A DNA stretch of 45,265 nucleotides from an uncultured Coriobacteriaceae bacterium (GCA_949294735.1 CASFII010000004.1:1-45265), one strand, 5' to 3'; positions 24,845-34,088 are shown, counted from the first letter of the stretch. The notes: generated by a model from the sequence alone, not told the origin. Made by a program: numbers and translations.

Positions 24845-24899
24845 TTATTTAGCTACGATGTTGCGCGCGATATTGTAAACGTTATTTAGCTACGATGTT
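24845..24899 (-). repeat. 37-bp-period direct repeat duplicating the leuS 3' end
   Basis: The 18-bp sequence TTATTTAGCTACGATGTT occurs at 24845-24862 and again at 24882-24899. The second copy contains the last leuS codons and stop (NIVAK-stop). The first copy, just past the stop, would encode the same NIVAK-stop in another frame. This looks like a small tandem duplication at the gene end. Confidence 0.85.
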
Positions 24900-27440
24900 T
24901 ACCAGGCGACCAGGCACTACAATGGCTTTCTTTACCTCTAAACCAGCTAATGCAGCCTCAACTGCTGCCAGCGCTGTTGCACGAATATCTTCTTCGGCAG
25001 CAGTTGCAGCAACCGTAATGCGAGCCTTTACCTTACCGTTTACCTGAACAGCCAGTTCAACTTCATCGGCTTTAGCTTGCTCGGGGTCAAAGGTAGGCCA
25101 TTCTTGTTCATGGACAGAACCTTCGAAGCCCAAAACACTGTGCCATAATTCTTCAGCCCAATGCGGAGCAATAGGAGCCAAAAGCTTCACGATCACTTCA
25201 GCCAGTTCATGACTAAAGGCAGCGGTTTCTTCGTTGGCAGCACGCTCTTCGACAGATGCTTTGCGCAGGTAATCGCCCGCCGCATTGCAAAGCTCCATCA
25301 TGGCGGCTAAGGCCGTGTTGAAGTTATTGCGATCGAAGTCATCGATAACTTTACCCACCACGCGATGACGTTCGCGTACCAGCTTCTTATACGCCTCGGC
25401 AACTTTAGCTTCTTTGGCACCAGCGGTATACAGCGTATCGTCGCCAGCTACACCAGCAAGGTCGCACACAATACGCCACGCACGATTCATGAATTTGTAA
25501 ATGCCTGCCAGACCACCTTCGTCCCACAGCAGGTCTTTGTCAGGCGGCGCCATAAACAAAATGTAGGCGCGCACCGCGTCGGCGCCATATTCCACAATCA
25601 TATCTTCAGGAGCAATAACATTGCCCTTCGACTTGCTCATGGTCTCACCGTTACCGTCTTTTACCATGCCTTGACAAAGCAGGTTTGTAAACGGCTCATC
25701 AAAGTCAACCATGCCCATATCGCGCAGCACCTTCGTAAAGAAGCGGCTGTACAACAGGTGCAAGATAGCGTGTTCAATGCCGCCGATGTATTGGTCCACG
25801 GGCATCCAGCGGTTTGCTTTTTCCGGAGCAAACGGAAGTTCTACATTATGCGGATCGGTATAGCGAAGATAATACCAACTGGAGCACGTAAAGGTGTCCA
25901 TGGTGTCGGTTTCACGGCGTGCTTCGCCTCCGCACTTCGGGCACGTGCATTTCGCGAACCCTTCATGCGTTGCCAAGGTTTCGCCCGCAGAAAGGTCAAT
26001 GTCTTCTGGCAGCATTACGGGCAGGTCCTCTTCGGGAACAGGCACCAAACCACAGGTGGGACAATGGATTGCCGGAATAGGGTTGCCCCAATAGCGCTGA
26101 CGGCTAATCAGCCAATCTCGCAGACGGAACTCTACCTTGCGACGTCCTTTACCCGCAGCTTCCAAGTCGCCCACAATAGCGCTTTCGCCTTCGGAGTGCT
26201 TGCCGCCTACCAAACCAGTATATTTGCCCGACTGGACCAAAAGACCTTCAGCGTCATAAGCTGCTTCCCAGTCAACCGACGTTACACGACGTCCCTGTTC
26301 GTCCTTCAGTTCGGGATACAGCACATCGTCTTCGGGCAAGATGATGGGAATGATAGGCAGGTTATACTTACGTGCGAATTCGAAGTCGCGCTGGTCGCCG
26401 CACGGGACAGCCATAACAGCACCCGTGCCGTAGTCAGCCACCACGTAGTCTGCCACCCACACCGGAACCTGTTCGCCATTTACGGGATTAATTACATAAC
26501 GTCCCGTGAAAGCACCATGCTTTTCGCGGTCACCTTGAGCACGTTCTACTGCGCTTACCTTCGAAGATGCTTCTACCAGCGCCTTCACTTCTGCTTCGTA
26601 TTCAGTACCAGAAACCAAATCATCCAACCCAGGATATTCGGGTGCCAGTAAGAAGAATGAGCATCCAAACAACGTGTCTGCACGCGTAGTGAATACCGTA
26701 ATGGTTTGCGTTTCAGGCTTGCCTTCAGTGGGCACTAATTCGAAGTCAACTTCAGCACCTTCAGACCTGCCAATCCAATTTGCCTGCATCTGCTTAACGC
26801 GATCCGGCCAACCATCCAGCTTGTCCAGGTCATCCAAAAGCTCTTGAGCGTAGTCGGTAATCTTAAAGTACCATTGTGTCAGGTCACGCTTTTCTACTGC
26901 GCCATGACAGCGCCAGCATTGCCCTTCAGTAACTTGTTCGTTTGCCAACACCGTACCGCAGTTCGGACACCAATTAACAGGACTGTTGCGGCGTTCTACC
27001 AAACCACGCTTCCAGAACTGCAGGAAAATCCATTGACCCCAGCGATAATACTCGGGATCACAAGCAACTACCGTGCGATCCCAGTCATATGAAAAGCCCA
27101 TGCGCTTAAAGCTGGCTTTTTGTGTTTCGATGTTGCCATATGTCCAGGTGGCAGGATGACTATTGTGTTTAATAGCAGCATTTTCCGCTGGCAAACCAAA
27201 AGCGTCCCAGCCCATAGGATGCAGCACGTCAAAGCCACGCATCTTTGAATAACGAGCAACTACGTCACCGATGGTATAGTTACGCACATGCCCCATGTGA
27301 ATGTCGCCCGAAGGATACGGGAACATTTCCAGAACATATTTTTTCGGCTTCGAGGTATCTTCACGAACCGTGTTCAGTCCCGTTTCTTCCCAAACCTTCT
27401 GCCAACGCGGTTCAATTTCATGCGGGTTATAGGCCTTCAT
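24882..27440 (-). CDS. leuS: leucyl-tRNA synthetase
   Basis: This class I synthetase charges tRNA-Leu and edits mischarged products. The ATG at 27440 follows AAGGAG at about 7 nt and gives 852 residues. A TTG six codons upstream overlaps the ribosome site. HMGH is at residues 48-51 and the KMSKS motif reads TMSKSKGN. The CP1 editing domain is present ([17 protein letters not shown]). Two zinc-type Cys clusters are seen, CPNCG with CWRCH and CPTCG with CTCPKCGG. The C-terminal anticodon and LeuRS-specific domains end at [12 protein letters not shown]. It is downstream of the amidohydrolase gene by 76 bp, and a tandem duplication sits at its 3' end. Confidence 0.97.
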   Translation of the reverse strand: MKAYNPHEIEPRWQKVWEETGLNTVREDTSKPKKYVLEMFPYPSGDIHMGHVRNYTIGDVVARYSKMRGFDVLHPMGWDAFGLPAENAAIKHNSHPATWTYGNIETQKASFKRMGFSYDWDRTVVACDPEYYRWGQWIFLQFWKRGLVERRNSPVNWCPNCGTVLANEQVTEGQCWRCHGAVEKRDLTQWYFKITDYAQELLDDLDKLDGWPDRVKQMQANWIGRSEGAEVDFELVPTEGKPETQTITVFTTRADTLFGCSFFLLAPEYPGLDDLVSGTEYEAEVKALVEASSKVSAVERAQGDREKHGAFTGRYVINPVNGEQVPVWVADYVVADYGTGAVMAVPCGDQRDFEFARKYNLPIIPIILPEDDVLYPELKDEQGRRVTSVDWEAAYDAEGLLVQSGKYTGLVGGKHSEGESAIVGDLEAAGKGRRKVEFRLRDWLISRQRYWGNPIPAIHCPTCGLVPVPEEDLPVMLPEDIDLSAGETLATHEGFAKCTCPKCGGEARRETDTMDTFTCSSWYYLRYTDPHNVELPFAPEKANRWMPVDQYIGGIEHAILHLLYSRFFTKVLRDMGMVDFDEPFTNLLCQGMVKDGNGETMSKSKGNVIAPEDMIVEYGADAVRAYILFMAPPDKDLLWDEGGLAGIYKFMNRAWRIVCDLAGVAGDDTLYTAGAKEAKVAEAYKKLVRERHRVVGKVIDDFDRNNFNTALAAMMELCNAAGDYLRKASVEERAANEETAAFSHELAEVIVKLLAPIAPHWAEELWHSVLGFEGSVHEQEWPTFDPEQAKADEVELAVQVNGKVKARITVAATAAEEDIRATALAAVEAALAGLEVKKAIVVPGRLVNIVAK

Positions 27441-27516
27441 CTTCACTCCTTGCCACAATGCATAAAAGCCTTACAGCGCTTTAATCACACAAACGTTAAT
27501 TGTATCAAAAGGACCC

Positions 27517-28812
27517 TTAAACAGAAGCAATAATACGCTTGGTACGTGCTTCAACTTCGTGTTTTATTTCTTCGATATCCAGCGTAAGGAACATTCCGTC
27601 TTTGTAAATAACCTCACCGTCACACATAGTAAGTACTACATCGCTTCCATGAGCAGAATAAATGAGGTTTACCAGCGGATTTGTGAGAGGCGACCATGCA
27701 GGGCCAGTAATGTCCAAAACGCAAATATCGGCTTTCATGCCAACAGCAATGCTTCCGCAATCAGTCCTTCCTTGCGCTAAAGCACCCGCTCGTGTTGCTG
27801 CATGCAAAACCTGCTTCGGCGAAACAATGGCAGGATCAAACGAAGCGCCCTTGTAAATAAGCGCCATCAAGTACATGTCTTGGAACATATCGTGATTGTT
27901 GTTGGATGCCATGCCGTCGGTTCCTAAGCAAACATTCAAACCTGCGTTCAACATACGATCCGCTGGCGCAAACCCGCTGCCCAACTTCATGTTTGAAGCA
28001 GGATTGAGCACAGGAGACACTCCATGCTCCTTCATGCAAGCAATATCGTCATCTTCCACCCAGACGCAATGCGCTGCCACCACTGGCACATCCAGCACAC
28101 CAATGCTCTCGAAATAACGAAGAGGCGTAAGACCCCCGTGACGCTGCTTACACTCTTCGTGTTCGCTTTTAGTTTCGGATAAGTGCAGACAAATAGGTAA
28201 GCCTGCCTTTTTTGCTTCTTGCGCTAGCTCAGTGCAGGTAAGCGGGTTTGAGGTATATTCCGCATGGATATTGTAATCTATGCGCACGCGTCCGTTATAG
28301 GCTTCGTGATACTGCTTGATGAATCGTTCGTTGTCTTCTTTGTTGGGATATTCGGCATAGTGTTTTTCTTCAAAGAACAGCTCAGATTCGCAAACGTTAA
28401 TTTTCATGCCCGCTTCAACCGCTGCTCGAATTCGTTCGTCAGCTGAATAGTACATATCCGAAAAACTTACCGTCCCATAGCGTGCCATTTCAGCACAGGC
28501 TAAAAGCGTGCCCCAATAGTTGTCTTCGGGAGTCATCTTGGCTTCAAACGGCCACACCATGTCATTGAGCCATGCTTGCAAGGGCAGGTTTTCTGCATAG
28601 CCGCGCAAAAGCGTCATGGGAGCATGGGTGTGCAAGTTATAAAGCGTCGGCATCAAGAGCCTGCCTTCGCCCTTGTACACTTCCCCGTAATCGGCAGCAT
28701 TAGCAGGAGCTTCACCACCAATATAATCAATGCGACCTTCCCGCACGCCTACCCATTGATGGGGCTGATAATCAAGGTTTTCATCCAAAATACTGATATC
28801 TTCAAACAGCAT
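27517..28812 (-). CDS. mtaD: amidohydrolase, probably 5'-methylthioadenosine/S-adenosylhomocysteine deaminase
   Basis: The 431-residue protein is a metal-dependent amidohydrolase. Visible metal and catalytic positions are H61 and H63 in HTH, H210 and E213 in LHLSET, H248 in AHCVW and D299 in LGTDGMASNN. This set and the SNNNHDM segment are typical of the MTA/SAH deaminase group, which converts methylthioadenosine or S-adenosylhomocysteine to the inosine form. Other cytosine or guanine-type deaminases share the fold, so the substrate is moderately sure. The start ATG follows AGGAG at about 6 nt. It precedes leuS and is divergent from mrp. Confidence 0.85.
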   Translation of the reverse strand: MLFEDISILDENLDYQPHQWVGVREGRIDYIGGEAPANAADYGEVYKGEGRLLMPTLYNLHTHAPMTLLRGYAENLPLQAWLNDMVWPFEAKMTPEDNYWGTLLACAEMARYGTVSFSDMYYSADERIRAAVEAGMKINVCESELFFEEKHYAEYPNKEDNERFIKQYHEAYNGRVRIDYNIHAEYTSNPLTCTELAQEAKKAGLPICLHLSETKSEHEECKQRHGGLTPLRYFESIGVLDVPVVAAHCVWVEDDDIACMKEHGVSPVLNPASNMKLGSGFAPADRMLNAGLNVCLGTDGMASNNNHDMFQDMYLMALIYKGASFDPAIVSPKQVLHAATRAGALAQGRTDCGSIAVGMKADICVLDITGPAWSPLTNPLVNLIYSAHGSDVVLTMCDGEVIYKDGMFLTLDIEEIKHEVEARTKRIIASV

Positions 28813-28990
28813 TGTTGCTCCTATCTTTCGTTTCGGACAAGGATACTACAATCCTTCCGAAGCGCCCCTTAAGGTGAACGTAATATGAGTGCAATATGGG
28901 CGCATTTAGGTCTCATTATGTGCTATCATGCCACCCTGTCAGGCATAAAGGGCGAACTCTTAGGACGCCCGCAAACAAAGAGAGGACATC

Positions 28991-29887
28991 ATGGCAGATA
29001 TCGAATGCACTAGCTCGTGCAGCTCCTGCGGCGTAGAAGGCTGCGGCGACCGCACTGAAGAGCAAACGGAAGCTACCGAAGCTCCCGTACAAAACCAATA
29101 TCGCCCCGCGAAGTTTGAACTGAATAAGCGCTCTGAAATCAAATATGTTGTTGGCGTTGTTTCTGGCAAAGGCGGCGTTGGTAAGTCTTTGGTAACCGGC
29201 TTGCTGGCTACCGAAATGCAGCGTCGTGGCTTTAAGGTAGGCATTTTGGACGCCGATGTTACCGGTCCTTCTATCCCGAAGGTTTTCGGTATCCACTATC
29301 CGCTGACTTCCGACAAAGACGGCATTAATGCAGGCAGCACTTCTACGGGTATCCGCGTAATGTCTGTTAACCTGCTGCTTCCTGAAGACGACATTCCAGT
29401 TGCATGGCGCGGTCCGGTTGTTTCTGGCGCAATTCAGCAGTTCTGGAGCGAAACGCACTGGGGCAAGCTGGATTACTTGTTCGTCGACATGCCTCCGGGA
29501 ACCTCCGACGTGTTCCTGACGGTATTCCAGTCTTTGCCACTGGACGGCATTGTTACGGTTTCCGCTCCTCAGGAACTGGTCAACATGATTGTAGGCAAGG
29601 CCGTTAACCTGTCTAAGGATATGGAAGTTCCGGTACTTGGCCTTATTGAAAACATGGCTTACTTCAAGTGCGACGAATGCGGCAAAGAACATCACATCTT
29701 TGGCGAACCGCACGCTGAAAAGCTGGCAGAAAAGTATGGAATTCCATCTCACGCTACCCTGCCGATTGACCCGACCTTTGCTCGTCTGTGCGACGAAGGC
29801 AAGATTGAAGATTACCAGCTCAATGGCGAACTTGATTCCATCTTGGACAAGATTGAAGAAGTTACCATTATCGCTGACAACTCCTAG
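28991..29887 (+). CDS. mrp: Mrp/NBP35-type iron-sulfur carrier ATPase
   Basis: Mrp/ApbC proteins carry and deliver Fe-S clusters in the cytoplasm. The 298-residue protein has the deviant Walker A GKGGVGKS (59-66), DADVTGPSIP (switch region) and VDMPPGTSD. The bridging CxxC is C227 and C230. The N-terminus has a Cys-rich stretch (C6, C10, C13, C18) as in eukaryotic NBP35 and clostridial homologues, and there is no N-terminal DUF59/MIP18 domain. AGAGAGGA precedes the ATG. TGCTATCAT at 28921-28929 is a likely extended -10. The gene stands alone and ends at a terminator. Confidence 0.94.
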   Translation: MADIECTSSCSSCGVEGCGDRTEEQTEATEAPVQNQYRPAKFELNKRSEIKYVVGVVSGKGGVGKSLVTGLLATEMQRRGFKVGILDADVTGPSIPKVFGIHYPLTSDKDGINAGSTSTGIRVMSVNLLLPEDDIPVAWRGPVVSGAIQQFWSETHWGKLDYLFVDMPPGTSDVFLTVFQSLPLDGIVTVSAPQELVNMIVGKAVNLSKDMEVPVLGLIENMAYFKCDECGKEHHIFGEPHAEKLAEKYGIPSHATLPIDPTFARLCDEGKIEDYQLNGELDSILDKIEEVTIIADNS

Positions 29888-29911
29888 TCTTTAAGCAGAC
29901 AGACTGCACGC

Positions 29912-29943
29912 GAAAGCCCCGGGCAAACGCCTGGGGCTTTTTT
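29912..29943 (+). terminator. terminator of mrp
   Basis: AAAGCCCCGGGC (29913-29924), loop AAAC, GCCTGGGGCTTTTTT form an 12-bp stem with one G-U pair followed by six T. Confidence 0.93.
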
Positions 29944-29951
29944 AATCTTAC

Positions 29952-30013
29952 GAAACCAGCGGGACGTGTCTTTTGGGTTTTTTGAACCCAAAAGACACGT
30001 CCCTATTGGTTTC
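29952..30013. repeat. long palindromic repeat with 19-bp perfect arms
   Basis: GGGACGTGTCTTTTGGGTT (29961-29979) pairs perfectly with its complement at 29985-30003 around a 5-nt loop. After a 2- or 3-nt bulge, GAAACCA (29952-29958) pairs with TGGTTTC (30007-30013). It lies between the mrp terminator and the end of the AGCS symporter gene. The same 19-bp unit occurs once more at 16377-16395, so this is a repeat family. The GGGACGTGTC start resembles REP/MITE-type elements in general character. Confidence 0.85.
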
Positions 30014-30046
30014 AAAATAATACTCTGCAAAGCAGCACTACGAAAA

Positions 30047-31540
30047 CTACTTCCACATATCGTAGTTATCCTGCTTCCAGTCTGCTGGATTGTTCACGTA
30101 CGGCTCCATTGCTTCTTCGTCGCCACCCGCTGCATCCAAACGACGGAAGTAGTCGCGGCATTCTTTCGCCACAATGCCACTGAGCGCAAAGAGGGCGATC
30201 ATATTCGGAACTGCCATGCAGGCGTTGAAGATGTCCGCAATAGTCCACACCGCAGAAACGGTCATGTACGGTCCAATGAAGATACAAGCAATGTAGAGCC
30301 AGCGATACACTTTAACGGCGCGTTGACTACGGTTGCTCAGATATTCCAAGCAACGTTCACCGTAGTAGTCCCAGCCCAAAATGGTGGTAAAACCAAACAG
30401 GGCCAAGCAAATCATCAGGATAAACGACACAACCTCTGGCGGCATGAAGGGCAAACCTGCCTGGAATGCAGCATTCGTTACCGCCGCGCCTTCCAAACCG
30501 CTGTCATAAGTGCCCGTCAAAACCAGCGCCAAACCCGTCATAGAACAAATGATGATGGAGTCGATAAACGTCTGCGTCATGGAAACCAAACCCTGACGTA
30601 CCGGTTCTTTTGTTTGTGCTGCTGCTGCAGCGATAGGAGCAGAACCTAAACCAGCTTCGTTTGCAAAAATGCCGCGCGCCAAACCCATTTGCATGGCAAT
30701 CAAAATAGCGCCAAACATGCCACCACCAAATGCTTGCAAGCCAAATGCCTGGTACACGATGGTTCCCAGAGCAGCGGGGATTTTGTCGATGTTGTAAATA
30801 ATGAGCGTGAACGAGAACAGCAAAAAGACAACTACCATTGCAGGTACTACACGTTCAGACACATTCGCAATGCGCTTAATGCCGCCGATAATAACTAAAC
30901 CAGCAAAGATGGCAACAATTAAACCGCCCACAATAGTCGCGATGGAATAATCGGTACCGAGGATTTCTACCGTGTGAGCGCTTTCGGGATCAAAAAAACT
31001 TACGAACGCGCTAGAAATAGAATTGACCTGGGTAAACGTACCAATACCGAATAAGCCTACACACATACCGAAGAAGGCGAATACTTTCGCCAGCCACTTC
31101 CACTTGGGACCCATGCCGTTTTCTATGTAGTAAAACGGACCACCCAACACATGACCCAATTTGTCCACAGTACGGAACTTTACTGCCAGAAAGCCTTCGG
31201 AAAACTTAGTTGCCATACCGAACAAAGCAGCAAGCCACATCCAGAACAGAGCGCCTGGACCGCCCGTTACTACTGCCGTTGCAATACCAACAATGTTACC
31301 CGTACCAACCGTTGCAGACATGGCTGTACATAAGGCAGCAAAGCTGGTTAGCTCACCCTTGCCGCCCTTTTCGTTTTTAAAGGTGTAGCTTAAAGCCTTG
31401 CGCAGACGAATAAACTGCATACCGCGCAAACGAATAGTCAAGAAAATACCACCCACCAGAATAAGGGCAATCAGAGGCGGACCCCAGATTAACGTGTCTA
31501 TAGTGGTGAGAATGTTGTTGAATTCTTTGAAAGCGTCCAA
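30047..31540 (-). CDS. sodium/alanine (glycine) symporter, AGCS family
   Basis: The 497-residue membrane protein imports alanine or glycine with sodium. It has about eleven hydrophobic segments. The AGCS signature region ANEAGLGSAPIAAAAAQTKEP and the early GTGNIVGIATAVVTGGPGALFWMW are present, the latter including the conserved sodium/substrate-binding GTGNI. The start is a TTG at 31540 with GGAGG 5 nt upstream. No ATG is positioned better. Its leader (31541-31815) carries a glycine riboswitch, which makes glycine uptake the likely physiological role. It stands alone on the minus strand. Confidence 0.95.
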   Translation of the reverse strand: MDAFKEFNNILTTIDTLIWGPPLIALILVGGIFLTIRLRGMQFIRLRKALSYTFKNEKGGKGELTSFAALCTAMSATVGTGNIVGIATAVVTGGPGALFWMWLAALFGMATKFSEGFLAVKFRTVDKLGHVLGGPFYYIENGMGPKWKWLAKVFAFFGMCVGLFGIGTFTQVNSISSAFVSFFDPESAHTVEILGTDYSIATIVGGLIVAIFAGLVIIGGIKRIANVSERVVPAMVVVFLLFSFTLIIYNIDKIPAALGTIVYQAFGLQAFGGGMFGAILIAMQMGLARGIFANEAGLGSAPIAAAAAQTKEPVRQGLVSMTQTFIDSIIICSMTGLALVLTGTYDSGLEGAAVTNAAFQAGLPFMPPEVVSFILMICLALFGFTTILGWDYYGERCLEYLSNRSQRAVKVYRWLYIACIFIGPYMTVSAVWTIADIFNACMAVPNMIALFALSGIVAKECRDYFRRLDAAGGDEEAMEPYVNNPADWKQDNYDMWK

Positions 31541-31619
31541 TGTTTCCTCCTTTCCTGACGTCCAAGCTGCCTTATCGGCGGCGTTTCCTAGGACCTAAGG
31601 AATGAAGGCGAATACGCGC

Positions 31620-31651
31620 AGGATGGCTTGGTGCAGTGTGCCATGCCATCC
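31620..31651 (-). promoter_or_regulatory. hairpin of the glycine riboswitch expression platform
   Basis: GGATGGCTTGG (31621-31631) and CCATGCCATCC (31641-31651) pair with one mismatch. This 11-bp stem lies directly after the aptamer on the minus strand and about 80 nt before the TTG start. It has no U-tract, so control is probably by alternative pairing or translation and not by simple termination here. Confidence 0.5.
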
Positions 31652-31654
31652 GCT

Positions 31655-31755
31655 TAGCTCTGTCCTTTTGCCTGAGAGTTTCAACAGCTCCTTCAATCGA
31701 ATAAGCCGTCTTGCCCCTTCGGCACCCGGTTCTACGGGCTTCTCCAGAGATCCCA
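31655..31755 (-). ncRNA. glycine riboswitch (single aptamer)
   Basis: On the minus strand the leader contains the conserved glycine-aptamer blocks in order: CTCTGGAGA, GCCGAAGGGGCAA, then AAACTCTCAGGCAAAAGG and ACAGAG. Only one complete aptamer is seen. The flanking sequence holds short hairpins (CAGCG/CGCTG upstream, an 11-bp stem downstream) and no second glycine-binding core. It precedes the AGCS symporter, a common target of this class. Confidence 0.93.
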
Positions 31756-31821
31756 TCCACACCCAGTTTCACATGATCCAGGGCGTTTCAGCGGGACGCG
31801 CTGTCTAATGACGCTGAACAA

Positions 31822-31849
31822 ATTGTATAAAGTTGTATCTTGGCGTCAA
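31822..31849 (-). promoter_or_regulatory. promoter of the riboswitch-AGCS transcript
   Basis: On the minus strand -35 TTGACG (31844-31849), 16-bp spacer, -10 TACAAT (31822-31827). The start would be near 31815, about 60 nt before the riboswitch aptamer. Confidence 0.65.
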
Positions 31850-31912
31850 GTAGTATTTTCTATGTATTACAAAACGCTATACTGAGCGGCAAACAAGTTG
31901 AAAGGAGCGGCT

Positions 31913-32335
31913 ATGACTGAAAGAATCGAAAGTGCAACAAATAAATTCACCAATATGGACGCCGCTACACTGAAGGATTCTATGGCAAAGTTTGAAGGTA
32001 TGGGCATTGTTGCCACTGTCAATGAAGACGGAAGCCCCAATGCCGCCATTTTTATGCCCGCTATGCCTGACGAAGAACACCTGGTGCTGGTACTTGCAAA
32101 GAACAATTCACGTGCGAATATAGAGCGCACTGGTAAAGCCCACTTGGTATATGACGTGCCAAACCCTAAAGCTGAAGAAAAGTCGGCACGCCACGCAGGT
32201 GCTCGTTTAGATTTACTCCTACTTCGCGCCGAGGGCGAAACGGCTGAAGAATATAATCAGGTTGCAGAAAGTTATCCGCGCATAAACCCCGCAACACTGA
32301 TTTTCCGTATTGAGAACATATATCCTATCGGGTAG
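31913..32335 (+). CDS. pyridoxamine 5'-phosphate oxidase-like FMN-binding protein
   Basis: The 140-residue protein looks like a flavin-binding split-barrel domain. After a helical start, MAKFEGMGIVATVNEDGSPNAAIFMPAM gives the first strands and the FMN-contact loop, followed by LVLVLAKNNSRANIERTGKAHLVYDVP, a spacing typical of this superfamily. The exact reaction is unknown. Members bind FMN, F420 or heme. The ATG at 31913 follows AAAGGAG at 7 nt; an upstream TTG at 31898 overlaps that site. A -10 TATACT is at 31878-31883. It is divergent from the AGCS gene and followed by the ABC-F leader. Confidence 0.8.
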   Translation: MTERIESATNKFTNMDAATLKDSMAKFEGMGIVATVNEDGSPNAAIFMPAMPDEEHLVLVLAKNNSRANIERTGKAHLVYDVPNPKAEEKSARHAGARLDLLLLRAEGETAEEYNQVAESYPRINPATLIFRIENIYPIG

Positions 32336-32387
32336 TATTAATAAATAGCTGTGGTTAACGCCGCAGGCTCTGTAGTTGCCCATCGCA

Positions 32388-32525
32388 CAAAAGCCCATAT
32401 GCCAAGCTTTTGTTTCGAGTAAGGAAAAGATTCGTGAAGTTCTAAACGATTTTATTTCGTTGTTTGTGCCTAGCCAACGTTTTGGCGTCGGTCTCTTTTG
32501 CGCTAAGCGATTACGCTCAAAAGAG
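32388..32525 (+). promoter_or_regulatory. structured leader of the ABC-F gene with a possible leader peptide
   Basis: Three hairpins lie in the 216-bp gap before the ABC-F gene: CAAAAGC/GCTTTTG (32388-32412), GCCAA/TTGGC (about 32473-32486) and CTCTTTTG/CAAAAGAG (32493-32525). A seven-codon frame, MPSFCFE, starts in the first loop (32399-32422) but lacks a good ribosome site. Several ABC-F resistance genes are controlled by ribosome-mediated attenuation in such leaders. Here that is an inference. Confidence 0.4.
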
Positions 32526-32551
32526 TGGTGCACTTGTTTTAGGAGAACTTC

Positions 32552-34042
32552 ATGAATAAATCTACTTCACCAGTACTTACGCTATCTCATGTGTCATATA
32601 CCTACCCTGGCGCGGCAAACGCTGCACTCAGTGATATTTCAGTTACCTTTTCACCCGGTTGGACAGGTGTTATTGGCAACAACGGATGTGGGAAAAGCAC
32701 GCTAGCTCGCCTTGCGTGCGGAATGATTGAACCTACTTCAGGAAGCGTTTCGCCTCAGCTTTCAGCAGCGTACTGCGAACAAGATGCTGGCATTGAACCC
32801 GACATGCTCTTTGACTTCGCATGCGACTATGCACCCCACACTCAGCAACTTCGGCGCATTCTAAACTTAGAAGAGGATATGCCCTGGCGCTTTCATGAAC
32901 TGAGTAGCGGAGAACAAGAGAAACTCCAGGTAGCAGTTGCACTTTGGATGCAGCCGCAGTTGCTGATACTAGATGAGCCTACCAATCATCTAGATGCGCA
33001 GTGCTGTGCCGAAATTCAGCAAGCGCTTTTAAATTACCAAGGTATTGGGCTTTTAATTTCTCATGACCGAGCGCTACTAGATGCGCTGGCCACAAACTGC
33101 CTTTGCTTTGAGGCTGGAACAGCTCGCTTACGTCCAGGCGGATACACCCACGCCAAAGCACAAGCAGAACAAGATATTCTTGCAGCAACGCGCGCAAAGG
33201 AAGCTCAGAAGACTGCTGTACGAAAACTTTCGCAGGAGTATACCAAGCGAGCTCACAAGGCAGATCAGACTGCTGCTCGAAGAAGCGCACGCCATATTGA
33301 CAAGCATGACCACGATGCGAAGGGGAAAATAAAGCTCGCCATCTATTCTGGGCAAGATGGTAAAGCGGGTGCCCTTGCTTCTTCTTTGGGCGCGCGCCTG
33401 GCGAAAGAGCAAGAAAAGCTTGCGAATATGCGCATTGAAAGAGAATACGAGAGTACGCTTTGGGTAGACACCACTCCCGCTGCACGCAAAACACTGTTAT
33501 ATTTACCTGCTCATACTATGACCACTGGTCAAGGGAATACCCGCTCCATTCCTGCGCTCACCCTTGAAAACACCACGCATTTGGGAATACGTGGACCAAA
33601 CGGAATTGGAAAAACTACCCTCATAAAGCAGATTGTTCAGAAGCTGGAAGATCAGCAGGACATCACTCCTCTTCGCGTGCTGTACCTTCCACAAGAAATG
33701 ACCTTAGAAGGGCGCAAAGATTTGCTTGCTAGCATTCGTAGCCTGTCAAATAGTGAGAAGGGATTTTTGCTTTCGGTGGTAGCGCAGCTTAATTCTGATC
33801 CTGAACGCATACTGGAGGGTGCTTCTACCAGTCCTGGTGAAGCTCGTAAGCTGTATGTGGCCAAAGGGATACTGGATAAGCCAGAACTTATTATTATGGA
33901 CGAACCCACCAACCACCTGGATTTGCATTCCATCGAAGCACTTGAAAAGGCACTGGCGAATTTCCCTGGAGCTCTTCTTTTGGTAAGTCATGACGCAGCC
34001 TTTATGGAGGCCACCTGCGACACCATTATCGAGCTAAAATGA
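32552..34042 (+). CDS. ABC-F family ATPase (ribosome-associated, possible antibiotic-resistance type)
   Basis: The 496-residue soluble protein has two ATPase domains and no membrane segment. Walker A motifs are GNNGCGKST (42-50) and GPNGIGKTT (348-356). The first signature is LSSGEQEKL and the second is the divergent SPGEARKL (427-434). Both Walker B motifs continue into DEPTNHLD, typical of ABC-F. The linker between domains (about 190-330) is basic and helical (AVRKLSQEYTKRAHKADQTAARRSARH), as expected for the arm that reaches into the ribosome exit site. Members act as translation factors or displace antibiotics from the ribosome. Which applies here cannot be read from sequence. AGGAG precedes the ATG, and a hairpin-rich leader lies upstream. 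Confidence 0.9.
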   Translation: MNKSTSPVLTLSHVSYTYPGAANAALSDISVTFSPGWTGVIGNNGCGKSTLARLACGMIEPTSGSVSPQLSAAYCEQDAGIEPDMLFDFACDYAPHTQQLRRILNLEEDMPWRFHELSSGEQEKLQVAVALWMQPQLLILDEPTNHLDAQCCAEIQQALLNYQGIGLLISHDRALLDALATNCLCFEAGTARLRPGGYTHAKAQAEQDILAATRAKEAQKTAVRKLSQEYTKRAHKADQTAARRSARHIDKHDHDAKGKIKLAIYSGQDGKAGALASSLGARLAKEQEKLANMRIEREYESTLWVDTTPAARKTLLYLPAHTMTTGQGNTRSIPALTLENTTHLGIRGPNGIGKTTLIKQIVQKLEDQQDITPLRVLYLPQEMTLEGRKDLLASIRSLSNSEKGFLLSVVAQLNSDPERILEGASTSPGEARKLYVAKGILDKPELIIMDEPTNHLDLHSIEALEKALANFPGALLLVSHDAAFMEATCDTIIELK

Positions 34043-34047
34043 ACCTA

Positions 34048-34080
34048 TAAAAATTACGCCGTTCGGTAGAACGGCGTAAT
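34048..34080. terminator. perfect 12-bp hairpin after the ABC-F gene
   Basis: ATTACGCCGTTC (34053-34064), loop GGTA, GAACGGCGTAAT (34069-34080). On the minus strand TTTTTAT follows, so it is best as a terminator for transcription from the tRNA side. It also lies 10 bp after the plus-strand ABC-F stop. Confidence 0.85.
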
Positions 34081-34088
34081 GAGAGTTG

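Noticed and set aside
25365..26651. Long plus-strand reading frame of 428 codons opposite leuS
   Set aside because: It lies entirely antisense to conserved leuS domains, has no ribosome site and no recognisable family, so it is a shadow of leuS codon use.
24806..27516. T-box leaders for the synthetase genes leuS, tyrS and cysS
   Set aside because: None of the upstream regions contains the T-box core or specifier-stem layout, and the gaps before tyrS and leuS are too short.
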